64,000 nucleotides of DNA from contig CAJJBJ010000003.1 of assembly GCA_905182455.1 (NCBI GenBank), forward strand, positions 124,001 to 188,000, in the 5' to 3' direction. This DNA is from an uncultured Planktomarina sp. (GTDB lineage Bacteria; Pseudomonadota; Alphaproteobacteria; Rhodobacterales; Rhodobacteraceae). Numbering within the stretch: position 1 is the first letter of the stretch; each line of letters opens with the position of its first letter. The notes under the pieces were generated by a model, which was given only the letters and a program-made list of their open reading frames with translations, ran no database searches and was not told the origin of the DNA. The position numbers and the translations under genes are program-made. Below, in pieces: positions 46,437 through 55,413 of this stretch.

Positions 46437-47090
46437 TCAAAGCGTGAAGGCATGCGTCTTATGAAAACCAGTCAACACAGGCGCATAGGCGTTACAAGTA
46501 AAACGCCACGACATATGCCCTTCGGTCTTATATCCAACCCGAACCACGCCTTGGCCTTTTTGGCTAAACACCGCAACCATGCGGCCACCATCGGCCAATT
46601 GCGACACCAAAGCAGCAGGAATTTCTTCGACCGCACCTTCTATCATAATAACATCAAATGGAGCATGTTGTGCCGCGCCTTCGGCCAGTTTGCCTTGGAC
46701 CACAGCCACATTCAAACAGCCTTCAGCCGCCAGAATAGATTCAGCTTCCGCAGCCATATCTTCATTTTCTTCAATTGCAACAACAGCTTCAGAGAAATTA
46801 CCGATCACAGCGGCAGAATAGCCAAGCCCGCACCCCAGATCCAACACCAATTCATTGCCTTGGATATCAACCGCGTCCAGCATCTTACCAAATGTGCGCG
46901 GCTCGAGCATGCTGCGCCCCTTCCCCAAGTTTAAAACCGCATCAGCATAGGCCGTTTCGCGCAGATCGTCGGGCACAAACATTTCACGGCGCACGTGCAG
47001 CATCGCCTCGATAATCGGAAATTTAGTCACATCAGCTGGCCTAATTTGCGTATCAACCATTGTGGTCCGGCGAGTCGAAAAGTCAATCAT
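46437..47090 (-). CDS. pcm: Protein-L-isoaspartate O-methyltransferase family protein
   Basis: A 217-residue SAM-dependent methyltransferase. Motif I is ELVLDLGCGLGYSAAVIG, preceded by FVPDDLRETAYADAVLNLGK and the LEPRTFGKMLDAV segment, followed by VVAIEENEDMA and FDVIMIEGAVEEIP. Pcm repairs damaged aspartate residues. The family signature (PRxFV and DxxLPIGxG) is only approximate here, so the substrate could differ. The start at 47090 (MIDFSTRRTT) has an AGGAA site. It is upstream of tolC; the pairing is common in Rhodobacterales. Confidence 0.85.
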   Translation of the reverse strand: MIDFSTRRTTMVDTQIRPADVTKFPIIEAMLHVRREMFVPDDLRETAYADAVLNLGKGRSMLEPRTFGKMLDAVDIQGNELVLDLGCGLGYSAAVIGNFSEAVVAIEENEDMAAEAESILAAEGCLNVAVVQGKLAEGAAQHAPFDVIMIEGAVEEIPAALVSQLADGGRMVAVFSQKGQGVVRVGYKTEGHMSWRFTCNAYAPVLTGFHKTHAFTL

Positions 47091-47481
47091 ATCACGTATT
47101 CCTGTGGTCAAAGTGTCATGCAGTTATTCCACATGAAGAATGCCCCTGCAACGACAAGAACAGCATGTGGTCAAAATCATGCAGTATATCACTTTTCTAC
47201 CACATAGGCAGGGTCAGAACAGAGCTGTCATAAGCCGTGATCTATGACTTTAAGTCAGGCGCGTGACCAGAGGGTGGTGTCCATTTGTTGGGCCAAACAC
47301 TTTCCCTCGCATGCGCACGTGATCTGACATCGCCTCCGCTTAAGTGGGTTGGCACCGAGGCGATATTACCCTTGAATCGGCTAGGGTTGCCCGCATAAGT
47401 TTGAAGCCACCTTTTTTATTTGCTTTCACAAAGTCACCAGACATTCTAAGCAACCCAATCTTCTCATTCTAGGAAACCATC
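47091..47481. other. Divergent intergenic region between pcm and yaeQ
   Basis: About 390 bp holding the promoters of pcm and yaeQ. I see no ORF, tRNA or long repeat. The start is AT-rich near pcm and contains TTATTCCACATG; GTGGTGTCCATTTG lies in the middle. Nothing more can be supported. Confidence 0.45.
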
Positions 47482-48030
47482 ATGGCGCAAAAAGCCACCA
47501 TTTATAAAGTTGAACTTTCCGTCTCTGATATGGATCGTCACTATTACGAGACCCATAATCTGACCGTCGCCAAACACCCTTCGGAGACAGATGAACGGTT
47601 GATGGTACGCATTCTCGCTTTTGCACTGAATGCCCATGAGAAATTGGAATTTTCTAGAGGCATCTCAACGGATGATGAGCCTGACATTTGGCAAAAAAGC
47701 CTGAGCGGTGAGCTGGAGCTCTGGGTTTCCCTGGGCCTTCCAAGCGAAAAGATTGTGCGTCAATCCTGTGGCAAAGCTAAAAAGGTGGTCGTCTATTGCT
47801 ACGGCGGCAGGACGGCTGAGATGTGGTGGGAAAAAATCCAAAACAAAACTACCCGCTTTGACAACCTTCAGGTTATTAACTTTTCTGAGAAGGACACCAG
47901 TGAACTGGCTTTGCAGGCAAGTCGTTCAATGCGGCTGCAAGTCAATATTCAGGACGGTGATGTGATGGTTAGTGTTGATAGCAGCATCGTTTACGTTACC
48001 CAAATCAAATGGAAAAGCGCTGATCACTGA
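47482..48030 (+). CDS. yaeQ: YaeQ family protein
   Basis: A 182-residue protein of the YaeQ family, a PD-(D/E)XK-like fold with unknown biochemical role. Seen: ATIYKVELSVSDMDRHYYET, LTVAKHPSETDERLMVRILA, FSRGISTDDEPDIW, ELWVSLGLPSEKIVRQSCGK and VVVYCYGGRTAEMWW. Length is normal. It is the last chromosomal gene before the tRNA-Val island at 48153. Confidence 0.92.
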   Translation: MAQKATIYKVELSVSDMDRHYYETHNLTVAKHPSETDERLMVRILAFALNAHEKLEFSRGISTDDEPDIWQKSLSGELELWVSLGLPSEKIVRQSCGKAKKVVVYCYGGRTAEMWWEKIQNKTTRFDNLQVINFSEKDTSELALQASRSMRLQVNIQDGDVMVSVDSSIVYVTQIKWKSADH

Positions 48031-48152
48031 TCACAGCCAAATGCGCCGCACAGCCCGCGTCGCGCCCTCATCCTTGGCTGAGATCCACCCCGCATAACAG
48101 CGTACGCGCGCAAGCAACCGCAGGTTGCGTTAAATTAACAATCTAATTGTGG

Positions 48153-48207
48153 TGAATGGTGGGTCGTGAGAGGCTCGAACTCCCGACATCTTCGGTGTAA
48201 ACGAAGC
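48153..48207 (-). repeat. Left attachment repeat (tRNA-Val 3' fragment)
   Basis: 55 bases identical to 58206-58260, covering the CCA end, T arm, variable loop and anticodon arm of tRNA-Val. The next base differs (A at 48208 against G at 58261) and the match fades after CTCT, so the fragment cannot form a tRNA. It marks the far end of the island. Confidence 0.9.
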
Positions 48208-48364
48208 ACTCTGCCTATTTTACATTAAACAAATAGTTAAAAGTTACAATCGAAACAAGATTTAATCTAAGAATTTCAAAAAGTATTGACAGAAATAGTA
48301 ACATAAGAAGTACCAACGACCCGTGGGATAATTCTTCAAAGTGCCTTGCTTCGATTACTTACGA

Positions 48365-48505
48365 TCACCCCTTGGCTGACCTAACCCCAGCCCCATCCAT
48401 CGCAACATCAGAGTTACCCTTATAAACGATCTAATACGTGTTGTTACCCTTTATGCCACAGGTGATGCTGAGGTAGTGCTGTGGCATGGTTGAGAGTTTG
48501 GTAAT
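48365..48505 (-). pseudogene. Zinc-ribbon remnant A (internally deleted)
   Basis: The minus strand reads ITKLSTMPQHYLSITCG, then IKGNNTY, a TAG, and IVYKGNSDVAMDGAG. This joins the first part of the copy at 49691-50118 to the last part of copy C at 50961-51029, with the middle missing. The junction is at TGTGGC, which is present at both CxxC ends, so recombination between short repeats is likely. No ATG is in place and there is an internal stop. Confidence 0.5.
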
Positions 48506-48533
48506 GGCACTGTCTTAGTACATCTCAGGCAAC

Positions 48534-49010
48534 TTAAGTCTGTTGCAAGATTCTTACTTTTTGCAATCTTTGGAATGCCTTAGCTGGCCAAATCTCTTCG
48601 AAGTTATAGAAAGCTTCAAATGAGAGTATCTCATCTGGCAATTGAAGCCAGTCTACTTTGCTTTCCACAAAAATATGAGCTTCAGGGGGAGCAAAGTTGG
48701 GATTATCCAGTGTCCCTGCCTTAAAAACAGCAAGATGTTCTGTGCCTCCAAAATAACTTACGATTGGGTCACCACAATCTGGACATCTCTTGATAATATG
48801 GCCACGTCCAGAACCAGAGGCCCCTCTGAAAGCGGTAAGTTTTCCAGATGTTAATTTGAAATTAGTACCCTCAATAAAAGTATTTGTTATAAATGCAGAC
48901 CCAGTTATTTGTTGGCATAAGTGGCAGTGGCAGCAATGAGTAAACATAGGCTCTGCTAGCAACTCGTATCTTATTTTACCGCAAGAGCAGCCTCCCAAAT
49001 ATTCTGTCAT
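48534..49010 (-). CDS. GFA family (DUF636) zinc-binding protein
   Basis: A 158-residue protein of the glutathione-dependent formaldehyde-activating enzyme (GFA) fold. Cys ligands are in GGCSCGKIRYE, THCCHCHLCQQITGS and KRCPDCGDPIV. AFITNTFIEGTNFKLTSGKL and AVFKAGTLDNPNF fit the family. GFA proteins are mostly uncharacterised; formaldehyde activation is shown only for the founding enzyme. GGAGA precedes the ATG. It is one of the few intact genes in the island. Confidence 0.85.
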   Translation of the reverse strand: MTEYLGGCSCGKIRYELLAEPMFTHCCHCHLCQQITGSAFITNTFIEGTNFKLTSGKLTAFRGASGSGRGHIIKRCPDCGDPIVSYFGGTEHLAVFKAGTLDNPNFAPPEAHIFVESKVDWLQLPDEILSFEAFYNFEEIWPAKAFQRLQKVRILQQT

Positions 49011-49690
49011 CTTGTATCTCCATATTTATCAAATCCAGCCTGCCTGAGAACAAACCCATCCACAAACAAAATCTTTACCTTGGATACCCACCTGCAAAAC
49101 GGGCCAACCCAATCCTTCCAGCATAATAATACGGGTACCCTACAGGCTCACACAGAGGCTCATACACGCACAGTAGCGTAGGTTGTTAACTCGTATGGCC
49201 TAGAGGGTTTACGCGCTGTGCGGGGCTTTAAGAGCTTCGACTGACGGGCTTTACCCCAATGGCCTTGTGATCTACTCAAGCAAAACACATAGGAATTACA
49301 AACATGACTGATACATCAGAAATCACATACGAAATGACATGGTTGGAGCCACTCTAGCGCTAGCACAGCACTACAAAGCCACAGGGAAATACAGGACATC
49401 ACCTATGACCTCCTAGCAGCTACGGCTATCATCTCAAGGGGTAGCCTAGGATACAATGAGGAAGAGTTCCTAGCCGCAGCTAAATACGTATGGAACATGA
49501 CCCAAGAGGATAGCACAGATCACCCGCAATGACTGATAAACAAATGATCGAAGAGATACGTCATGAGTGTCTATGGTGTCAGCATCACTGGCTACCTTCT
49601 AAGGCTACCAACAACAGCAGATAGCCCAAGAGATAGCAGCCACCATAGAGCCTGTGTTGACTGTGTGAAGATCAGTCAGTCAGCACCTTG
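49011..49690. other. Island stretch with phage-like remnant reading frames
   Basis: About 680 bp without an intact gene. On the plus strand short phage-like pieces are visible: MTDTSEITYEMTWLEP (49304, then a stop), SRGSLGYNEEEFLAAAKY then VWNMTQEDSTDHPQ, which overlaps by ATGA with MTDKQMIEEIRHECLWCQHH. The last begins at about 49529. The 4-bp overlap and small sizes resemble early-region phage genes, but the first is stopped and frameshifted. I do not assign functions. Confidence 0.35.
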
Positions 49691-50118
49691 GTTGTCTTAA
49701 CCCCAGCACTATGCATCGCCACTCCTGAGTTACCCCGCCAGTACGATCTGATACGTGTTGTTGTTCTTAGCTTTACACAATGTAGAAAATTTTAATAAAT
49801 TTGACGTAGCGTAATATTTTACTCAGGAAACACTTTGATTATTGTACTTTCACCGTAAATTGAAATTCGTTTAAGCTTCCTCCCAAGGTAGCTGTGATGA
49901 CTAATCTCTTCGGTGCGAAGGCAGAATTGTCTTCCTTACACTGGCTGAGTAAAATCAGTCAGTGTTTGAAGGCTGAAGGTTTAGCCCTAAACATTTTTCT
50001 AAATAGCATCGCCTCCAACGACAAGTATTAGGTTGGCTACCTCTAGCATGGAATGATGCTTACAGACGCCACAGGTGATGCTCAGGGTGTGATCTGGGAT
50101 GATTGAAAGCTTGGTCAT
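49691..50118 (-). pseudogene. Zinc-ribbon remnant B
   Basis: From the ATG at 50118 the minus strand reads MTKLSIIPDHTLSITCGVCK then HHSMLEVANLILVVGGDAI and stops. Further on at about 49760 NNNTYQIVLAG and, one frame over, GNSGVAMHSAGVKTTK appear. These are the first and last parts of a small protein with two CxxC zinc-ribbon halves. Sequence in between is longer than expected and frameshifted. The gene is similar to copies A and C. Confidence 0.5.
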
Positions 50119-50123
50119 AGAGC

Positions 50124-50504
50124 CTAGTTGTCTGTTAGAAAGATTCGTCTACATATCTTGTTGTCTAATGCAATATTTGGAGCATTTTCTAAAAGTAGTT
50201 TACAATCACTCTTAATAGCTGACATCTTTTCTGCGATCGATTTAACTAAACCTTCACTATCCACTTTTACTGCCTTAACACCAAATGCTGCGGACAGACA
50301 GTTTTTCATTTTGGACGCCAACACTTGATCCGAGTGCAACGGCTCATCTTTGATCTGATTAGCAATATTTTTAACCGTCCCAAGATCATTATTGGATTGA
50401 GCAGTCTCACAAATGGATAAAAGTGTTTTGAGCTGCGCTTCTCGCATTTGCGCATTAGCATTTGACGATAACAAAACAATAAGAATTACATAGATTGATC
50501 GCAT
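50124..50504 (-). CDS. Hypothetical exported protein
   Basis: A 126-residue protein with a signal peptide (MRSIYVILIVLLSSNANAQM, cleavage after NA) and a helical mature part containing three Cys (SICETAQSNNDLGTV, KNCLSAAFGVKA, CRRIFLTDN). GGGCAGGAA precedes the ATG, so it is probably expressed. I do not recognise the family. It is AT-rich and lysine-rich relative to the chromosome, as is the rest of the island. Confidence 0.55.
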   Translation of the reverse strand: MRSIYVILIVLLSSNANAQMREAQLKTLLSICETAQSNNDLGTVKNIANQIKDEPLHSDQVLASKMKNCLSAAFGVKAVKVDSEGLVKSIAEKMSAIKSDCKLLLENAPNIALDNKICRRIFLTDN

Positions 50505-50595
50505 TTCCTGCCCTCCACGATGTTGTCATACATAATACAACTGTAATCTGCTGCAATGTCGAGAAGGCATCTTTACGCTGTGCTGTCTCAAAAAC

Positions 50596-50829
50596 CTAGC
50601 AAGGGCCTACTGAGGGAAATAGGACATTTGTCCTATTACCTTTATCTCTAACACCAACCGACTCAGACCATGCGTAGTAGAAGTCTTGAAGGTCTGCCCT
50701 ACTAAGCATCCTACGTCCATCTTCTCTATTGTGGTCGTTTACATATTCCCACGCCTCTAGTGTTGTAGCCTTGGCTGCTAGTTCTGGGTCAGCCTTGATA
50801 GCCTGACGGTCTTTCTCCCAGTTTTCCAC
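50596..50829 (-). CDS. Phage-like helix-turn-helix protein, probably 5'-truncated
   Basis: A GTG start at 50829 gives 77 residues (VENWEKDRQAIKADPELAAK, TTLEAWEYVNDHNRED). The frame is open further upstream to 50931 and encodes GTSVPKSAKEHADDIGVTDR then TVENWEKDR, a helix-turn-helix of the kind in phage regulators or terminase small subunits. No ATG, GTG or TTG lies in the extension, so the natural start has probably been lost or is ATA. It may be non-functional. Confidence 0.45.
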   Translation of the reverse strand: MENWEKDRQAIKADPELAAKATTLEAWEYVNDHNREDGRRMLSRADLQDFYYAWSESVGVRDKGNRTNVLFPSVGPC

Positions 50830-50960
50830 TGTACGGTCTGTAACACCAATATCATCGGCGTGTTCTTTTGCGGACTTAGGTACTGAGGTTCCGAAAAATT
50901 TCGGATGCTGATTACTGCCTTTTGGTATTGATTAGTACCATCCCCACCACAGAGCCACCT

Positions 50961-51029
50961 CTAGCGAGCCAGTATGATCTGATACGTGTTGTTACCTTTG
51001 GCGCCACAGTTATAGCATCTGGCTTTCTG
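50961..51029 (-). pseudogene. Zinc-ribbon remnant C (3' part)
   Basis: The minus strand reads QKARCYNCGAKGNNTYQIIL then AR and a stop at 50961-50963. It has the second CxxC of the two-CxxC zinc ribbon seen in copies A and B. The 5' half is missing. CTGATACGTGTTGTT is shared with the other two copies on the plus strand. Confidence 0.45.
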
Positions 51030-51325
51030 ATGTATCTCATGGGCTGTGTTAGGGCTTAACGACAGATACTAAAGCAAACGACAAACATAATTTCTTATGT
51101 CGTGGATGTAGGTGCAAACCACCCTCAGGCGAAACTCTACTGTATGAATCCTAGGGTGCCACCCCAGCCCCACACAGAGGCCCTCAAAGCCTGTTTGGTG
51201 GGCGTTATGATTGTGGGCTAACGCAGAGTTTGTCGCCTGCATGTGGCTTATATGAAGGCTGTGAGGATTGCTTTTGTTAGCTCAAGACGACATGCTTGTT
51301 AGTAGTTGAACCGGGGGGAATGACG

Positions 51326-51736
51326 ATGGCTGAGTGTAAGAAATGCGGCAGAAAATTAGGGTTTTGGGAAGGGAAATACTTTGGTGCTTGCCCTGATTGT
51401 GCAGATCAAACAAGCAATCAACGTGCTGAGATTAACGAGGCAATTGGCTCCATACTCCTCACCACAGAAACGGCCCCTAACCTAGACATTAAAAGTAGGG
51501 TTGGAATAATAATGGCTGATGCCGACTGCGCTTTTCGATGTGGCGATGGTGAAAAATAAAGATGCCTTGCTGAGCAATCTAAACGAGTGAAGCACATACG
51601 ATTGGGGCAAACGCTGTTGTTGGCGTAACTTTTAATATGATTGAAACTTACAGCGCAACATTAGGGAAGTTAATACATTCAAATTGATAGCCTATGGAAC
51701 TGCTGTAATCATTGAGAATGAAGAGGGCCCGTTATA
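51326..51736 (+). pseudogene. Zinc-ribbon--YbjQ (DUF74) fusion, frameshifted copy 1
   Basis: From the ATG at 51326 (GGGGGG site) the protein reads MAECKKCGRKLGFWEGKYF and ACPDCADQTSNQ, a zinc ribbon, then ILLTTETAPNLDI. The YbjQ-like remainder is split: KNKDALLSNLNE, then EAHTIGANAVVGVTFN and MIETYSATLG, then LIAYGTAVIIENEEGPL in other frames to 51736. At least three frame changes are needed. YbjQ proteins form pentameric rings and may bind metal. It is followed directly by a second copy at 51737. Confidence 0.6.
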
Positions 51737-51979
51737 ATGGCTGAGTGTAAGAAATGTAGAAAAAGAAACTGGAATCCATTCGAGGATATTTGTTCGGACT
51801 GTTTAATTGATGTTACAGTCGCTAAAACCAAAGCGGATGGCGCGGCTGAACGAGAATTGGCCCAACAAGAAACAGATTTGGCGCAACAAGAGCTTGATGC
51901 AATCCTTGTGACCACAGCCTACACCCTTCAAGGCATCGAAGTTACCAAATATCTTGGTGTACTAGGGTGTTACCGTTAA
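51737..51979 (+). pseudogene. Zinc-ribbon--YbjQ fusion, truncated copy 2
   Basis: 80 residues: MAECKKCRKRNWNPFEDICS then DCLIDVTVAK, a zinc ribbon, then a charged helix (AERELAQQETDLAQQELD), then the first strands of a YbjQ domain (ILVTTAYTLQGIEVTKYLGV). It stops after YLGVLGCYR where the family continues for about 90 residues. The start follows the stop of copy 1 (TTATAATGG). It may be a truncated gene, or a small expressed protein. Confidence 0.5.
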
Positions 51980-52069
51980 AATAGAATAGAGCCTGAATTG
52001 GCATGATAATCAGATGACGTGGCCACATACGTAACGCTTAAATGTTATTAACAGAAAAGGGTTTTGATA

Positions 52070-52450
52070 ATGGATAAAGTGGAACGTGCTAGCCTACTTG
52101 GTGCTTACCAAAGATACTTAGTAGCATTTAACGCTAACGACTTAGATGGGATCAACGATTGCATCAACTATCCATTAGCTTACATCGGCGCCGATAGTGT
52201 AACTCTGTTGGATCAGTTTCCAATTAACCCAGCAGATATGAAGGCTTCTAAGGGCTGGGATAGAAGCGATTCATTTGAGATTGACGTTGTGGCTGTTGGT
52301 GAGAATAAAGCTCATCTTTTAATGCGAAACACACGGAGGCTTCGCAAAGATGGTTCGTTGATTGAAGAAGCCACGGGTTTCTATGCTTACAAAAAAGTTA
52401 GTGGAAATTGGAAAATGTTTGCTATTTCTGACATCGTCTTCCCAGCATAA
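52070..52450 (+). CDS. NTF2-like (SnoaL/DUF4440-like) protein
   Basis: A 126-residue protein with the cone-shaped NTF2-like pattern: SLLGAYQRYLVAFNANDLDG, CINYPLAYIGADSVTLLDQF, DSFEIDVVAVGENKAHLLMR and ATGFYAYKKVSGNWKMFAIS. Such domains bind small molecules or serve as enzymes; no catalytic residues are recognisable. I start at 52070 (MDKVERAS) with AAGGG upstream; the ATG at 52064 is alternative. It looks intact. Confidence 0.65.
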   Translation: MDKVERASLLGAYQRYLVAFNANDLDGINDCINYPLAYIGADSVTLLDQFPINPADMKASKGWDRSDSFEIDVVAVGENKAHLLMRNTRRLRKDGSLIEEATGFYAYKKVSGNWKMFAISDIVFPA

Positions 52451-52673
52451 TAAAACCAAAATACCTCCAAAGAGAGAATATTAATCCCCACGGAGAGGCC
52501 AAAGAGCTAAGCCCCTGATAATGCTTCGCAAGCTCAGTAGGTCACATCACAGGCACTATCCCTTCGACAGAACGACAATGATAGCATTGGGCTTGTTAAC
52601 TATTGTTATTCAATGGGATGGGTGGATACTGTGGTGGTAAGTTACCTAAAATGATCAAACCAAGAGAGACGCT

Positions 52674-54238
52674 ATGGAAGACGACCTGCCTAAGATAGAC
52701 CGATGGCACTCTGAACCCTTGGATGTCCACACATGGTCAGATCATCCTGAGATAAAGGCGCTGTGTAATGACCTTTACGATCAGACTGGGATGTCTTCGT
52801 TAGAACCCAAGGGTAATCGTAAAGCCAAGCGCACAGTTAAAGGAAGCCTTCGGGTGCTGATCCTTGATCTCTACGTGAAGTGGCTCAAAGACCCATCCCT
52901 CAGCATTGGGTTCAGCAAAACCAAGAGTAGCTACAAGGTTGGTAGCCGCTACAATGGCCTTTATATTCCTGAAAAGATCATCGAAGTAGAAGCGCTTCTT
53001 GTGGATGCTGGATATGTCGAAGAGCTACCACATTTCCACTCCAGAGCGGGACAAGGGCGTAGCTACACGACAAGGCTAAGGCATACGGAGACGCTAACTG
53101 AGTTATTCCGTGAACTCACCATCGACCTTCACGACATCGACACCCACACCAACGAAGAGTGCGTGATCCTGCACGACAAATATGTGGATGACCCTGATGA
53201 CGACACCAACAGAAAGATTGAGTATAAAGATGAAGAGCTAAGCCCTGACGAACTGCTTTGGTCAATACACTTAGAGGCCAGCTAAGAGCCTATAATAACC
53301 TGCTCAAGCATACCTTTATCGACATCCCAAGCTATCCATCATCGACCTTCGCTCGGACAATAAAGTATGGAAAATATGCAGGACGTAAGCAGAGTCATAT
53401 CGTTGGGGCCCGACAACAAGTTTGTGACCCGTGTATTCAATGGTGGACTAGCTGCGAAGTGGCAACGTGGGGGACGGTTCTATCGTGGCTGGTGGCAGCA
53501 GATAGACAAAGAAGACCGCTGCGAAGATTTACATCAACGACAAACCCACACTGGAAGTGGACTTTAAAGCCTTCCATCCGAATTTGTTGTCAAATGAACT
53601 TGGGGTAAAGTTATCAGGTGACCCGTATGATCTTGGGAAGTTGGTACTGCCAGAAGTAATAACGACCAAGGATAGACAAAGAGACTACGTAAAACTGTTA
53701 GTCCTGATGGGGATCAACGCTGACAGCGACAAGAAAGCATACCAAGCCTTCCGCAACAATGATCGTAAAGACAAGCTCGGACAAAGCCTTACGGACTTAC
53801 AATTAGCGAAACTGCTAAAAGGCTATCATAGACAAGCACCCACAGTTCGATGGTGTTCTCAATACAGGCCAAGCCCTCAGGTTGATGAATATCGACAGTC
53901 AGATTGCCAACATGGTGTTGGATCACTTTACGAATAAGAACATTCCAGTTCTCTGCATCCATGACAGCTTCATAATTCAATACGACAAAGAGCCAGAACT
54001 CAGGCGTATCCTAGATCAAGCCACGCATCAGGTTACCAATTCAATAATAGACCACGACATCAAGAACGTAAGGAATACCCATAAAGGTAAGGTGACTGGG
54101 AACATTAAAGGATATGAAGAACCCGTAGTGGTTGAATATCATACGCCTATCCGTATTGATCCAACTAGTCAGTATCTTGATAGGAAGGCTAAGTTCACCA
54201 AGTGGCTAGAAATATCAGGAAACAACCTATCGGAATAG
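52674..54238 (+). pseudogene. Polymerase-like gene of integrative islands, multiply frameshifted
   Basis: Five plus-strand segments in changing frames read as one long protein: 52674-53285 (MEDDLPKIDRWHSEPLD, YNGLYIPEKIIEVEALL), then RAYNNLLKHTFIDIPS, FNGGLAAKWQRGGRFYRGWW, KIYINDKPTLEVDFKAFHPN and MNIDSQIANMVLDHFTNKNI then PVLCIHDSFIIQYDKE. The ExDFxxxHPN and HDSF parts recall family A polymerase motifs A and C. Similar large proteins of unknown role occur in roseobacter islands. At least four frame changes show a true pseudogene rather than a base-call error. Confidence 0.6.
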
Positions 54239-54342
54239 TCATAGTAGTGGGGAAACTAGGGAGTGTTTCTATGGCTCTCCCATTACTCGAGGAAATAGAG
54301 ATTTTTCGTACCCACATTGGCATAACCACGGACGATCCTGTC

Positions 54343-54396
54343 GTTGATCCCAGAAGTAGCGTCAAAGGTGTTCTCCCAAGTAAGCAAGGGTATTAG
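54343..54396 (+). repeat. PSKQGY element, copy 1
   Basis: 54 bases encoding VDPRSSVKGVLPSKQGY and a TAG. It matches 56331-56384 at 46 of 54 positions. Most changes are conservative or synonymous, so both derive from a translated C-terminus. Confidence 0.6.
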
Positions 54397-54406
54397 GCTG
54401 TAGCAT

Positions 54407-54568
54407 CTAAGCCAAACCAACACATGATTTTGCCGTTTCATCCCATGTTGTTCCAGGCAGGCAAAACGCACTCGGATCAGTACCTCGGTCAGGACATGAG
54501 GGTGCTTCTTGAGCCATCCCAACAGTAGCAATGAAAATCAGAGAGATGGTTGTGATTAGTTTGATCAT
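54407..54568 (-). CDS. Small Cys-containing exported protein
   Basis: From the ATG at 54568 the 53-residue protein has a signal peptide (MIKLITTISLIFIATVGMA) and a short mature part, QEAPSCPDRGTDPSAFCLPG then TTWDETAKSCVGLA. The PGTTWDxxxKxCV ending with three Cys resembles small secreted roseobacter proteins often misannotated as adenylosuccinate lyase. The ribosome site is weak. The gene overlaps the repeat region on the other strand. Confidence 0.5.
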   Translation of the reverse strand: MIKLITTISLIFIATVGMAQEAPSCPDRGTDPSAFCLPGTTWDETAKSCVGLA

Positions 54569-54737
54569 ACTCAAATCATTCATGTTTTGGATCAAACTGT
54601 AAAGCATTTGTGGTACCAACATTGTCATAACAATCCACCATTATGTCGTTGACGCAATAGAGTGCGACAGGGGGAGAATTTCAAGCAAATATTATACTAT
54701 AGTATCTGTACGCTAAGCTTGGTTTTTAAAACTAAAG

Positions 54738-55262
54738 TCACTGCTTCTCAAACATGATAGTAACCTCGCCTAGAGGCACTCCAAGCTTGGACATATATGC
54801 TTTGTTCAACATACGATCATCAGACAACAGCCACATATAATCGTCAAATGTCACACGGATTTCACCATCTGGTACGGGCAAGTCGATAGTGTAGTTCCAA
54901 TAGAACATATCTCCAGACTCTTCCCCACGAGCAGTCCCGACAACACCGTCAGCAGCACCGAGCCATTCATTACTTCCTACCTTATTGAGCGCCCAAATAC
55001 GCTGCTCAGTGGTTCCGTCAGTATACGAAAAATCTTCAACCAGCGTCAGTGTTTTGCCAGTCATTTCAGCCTTAATATCAACTGTAAAGCGTCTGCTTAC
55101 ATTGCCAAGAACGTCTTGGAACTGTCCATAAGCAGTGATCTCTCCATCAAAGAACTCTTCCAAATTCAGTTCTTTGTCAGATAGCTTTGGGTCGTTCAGG
55201 GACGGAGAGATGCTGCAACCAACCAATGACAAAACCGTGAATAGATATGCTATTAGTTTCAT
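54738..55262 (-). CDS. DUF3833 lipoprotein
   Basis: A 174-residue protein with a lipobox (LSLVGC) after a short signal sequence, so it is likely anchored to the outer or inner membrane. The mature part has FFDGEITAYGQFQDVLGN, VSRRFTVDIKAEMTGKTLTL, EDFSYTDGTTEQRIWAL, VVGTARGEESGDMFYWNYTI and DLPVPDGEIRVTFDDYMWLL. This is the DUF3833 family, with no known function. It appears intact. It lies in the island near the HtpX remnant. Confidence 0.82.
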   Translation of the reverse strand: MKLIAYLFTVLSLVGCSISPSLNDPKLSDKELNLEEFFDGEITAYGQFQDVLGNVSRRFTVDIKAEMTGKTLTLVEDFSYTDGTTEQRIWALNKVGSNEWLGAADGVVGTARGEESGDMFYWNYTIDLPVPDGEIRVTFDDYMWLLSDDRMLNKAYMSKLGVPLGEVTIMFEKQ

Positions 55263-55413
55263 CGTAAACCTTATGATCTTTAAGAACTCCGTATATGTAA
55301 TTAGGTCACAAAGACTTTAGGACAAGTGGGAGCATTAAAGCCTGAACCCAATCATTGAATAAACGCATCAAACTCATATCTCTTTACAAGTCTACTGAAA
55401 CAAAGGTTCTGTT

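Noticed and set aside
48365-51029. CRISPR array or phage repeat units in the repeated CTGATACGTGTTGTT segments
   Set aside because: The three copies are far apart, of unequal length and coding on the minus strand; there are no regular spacers.
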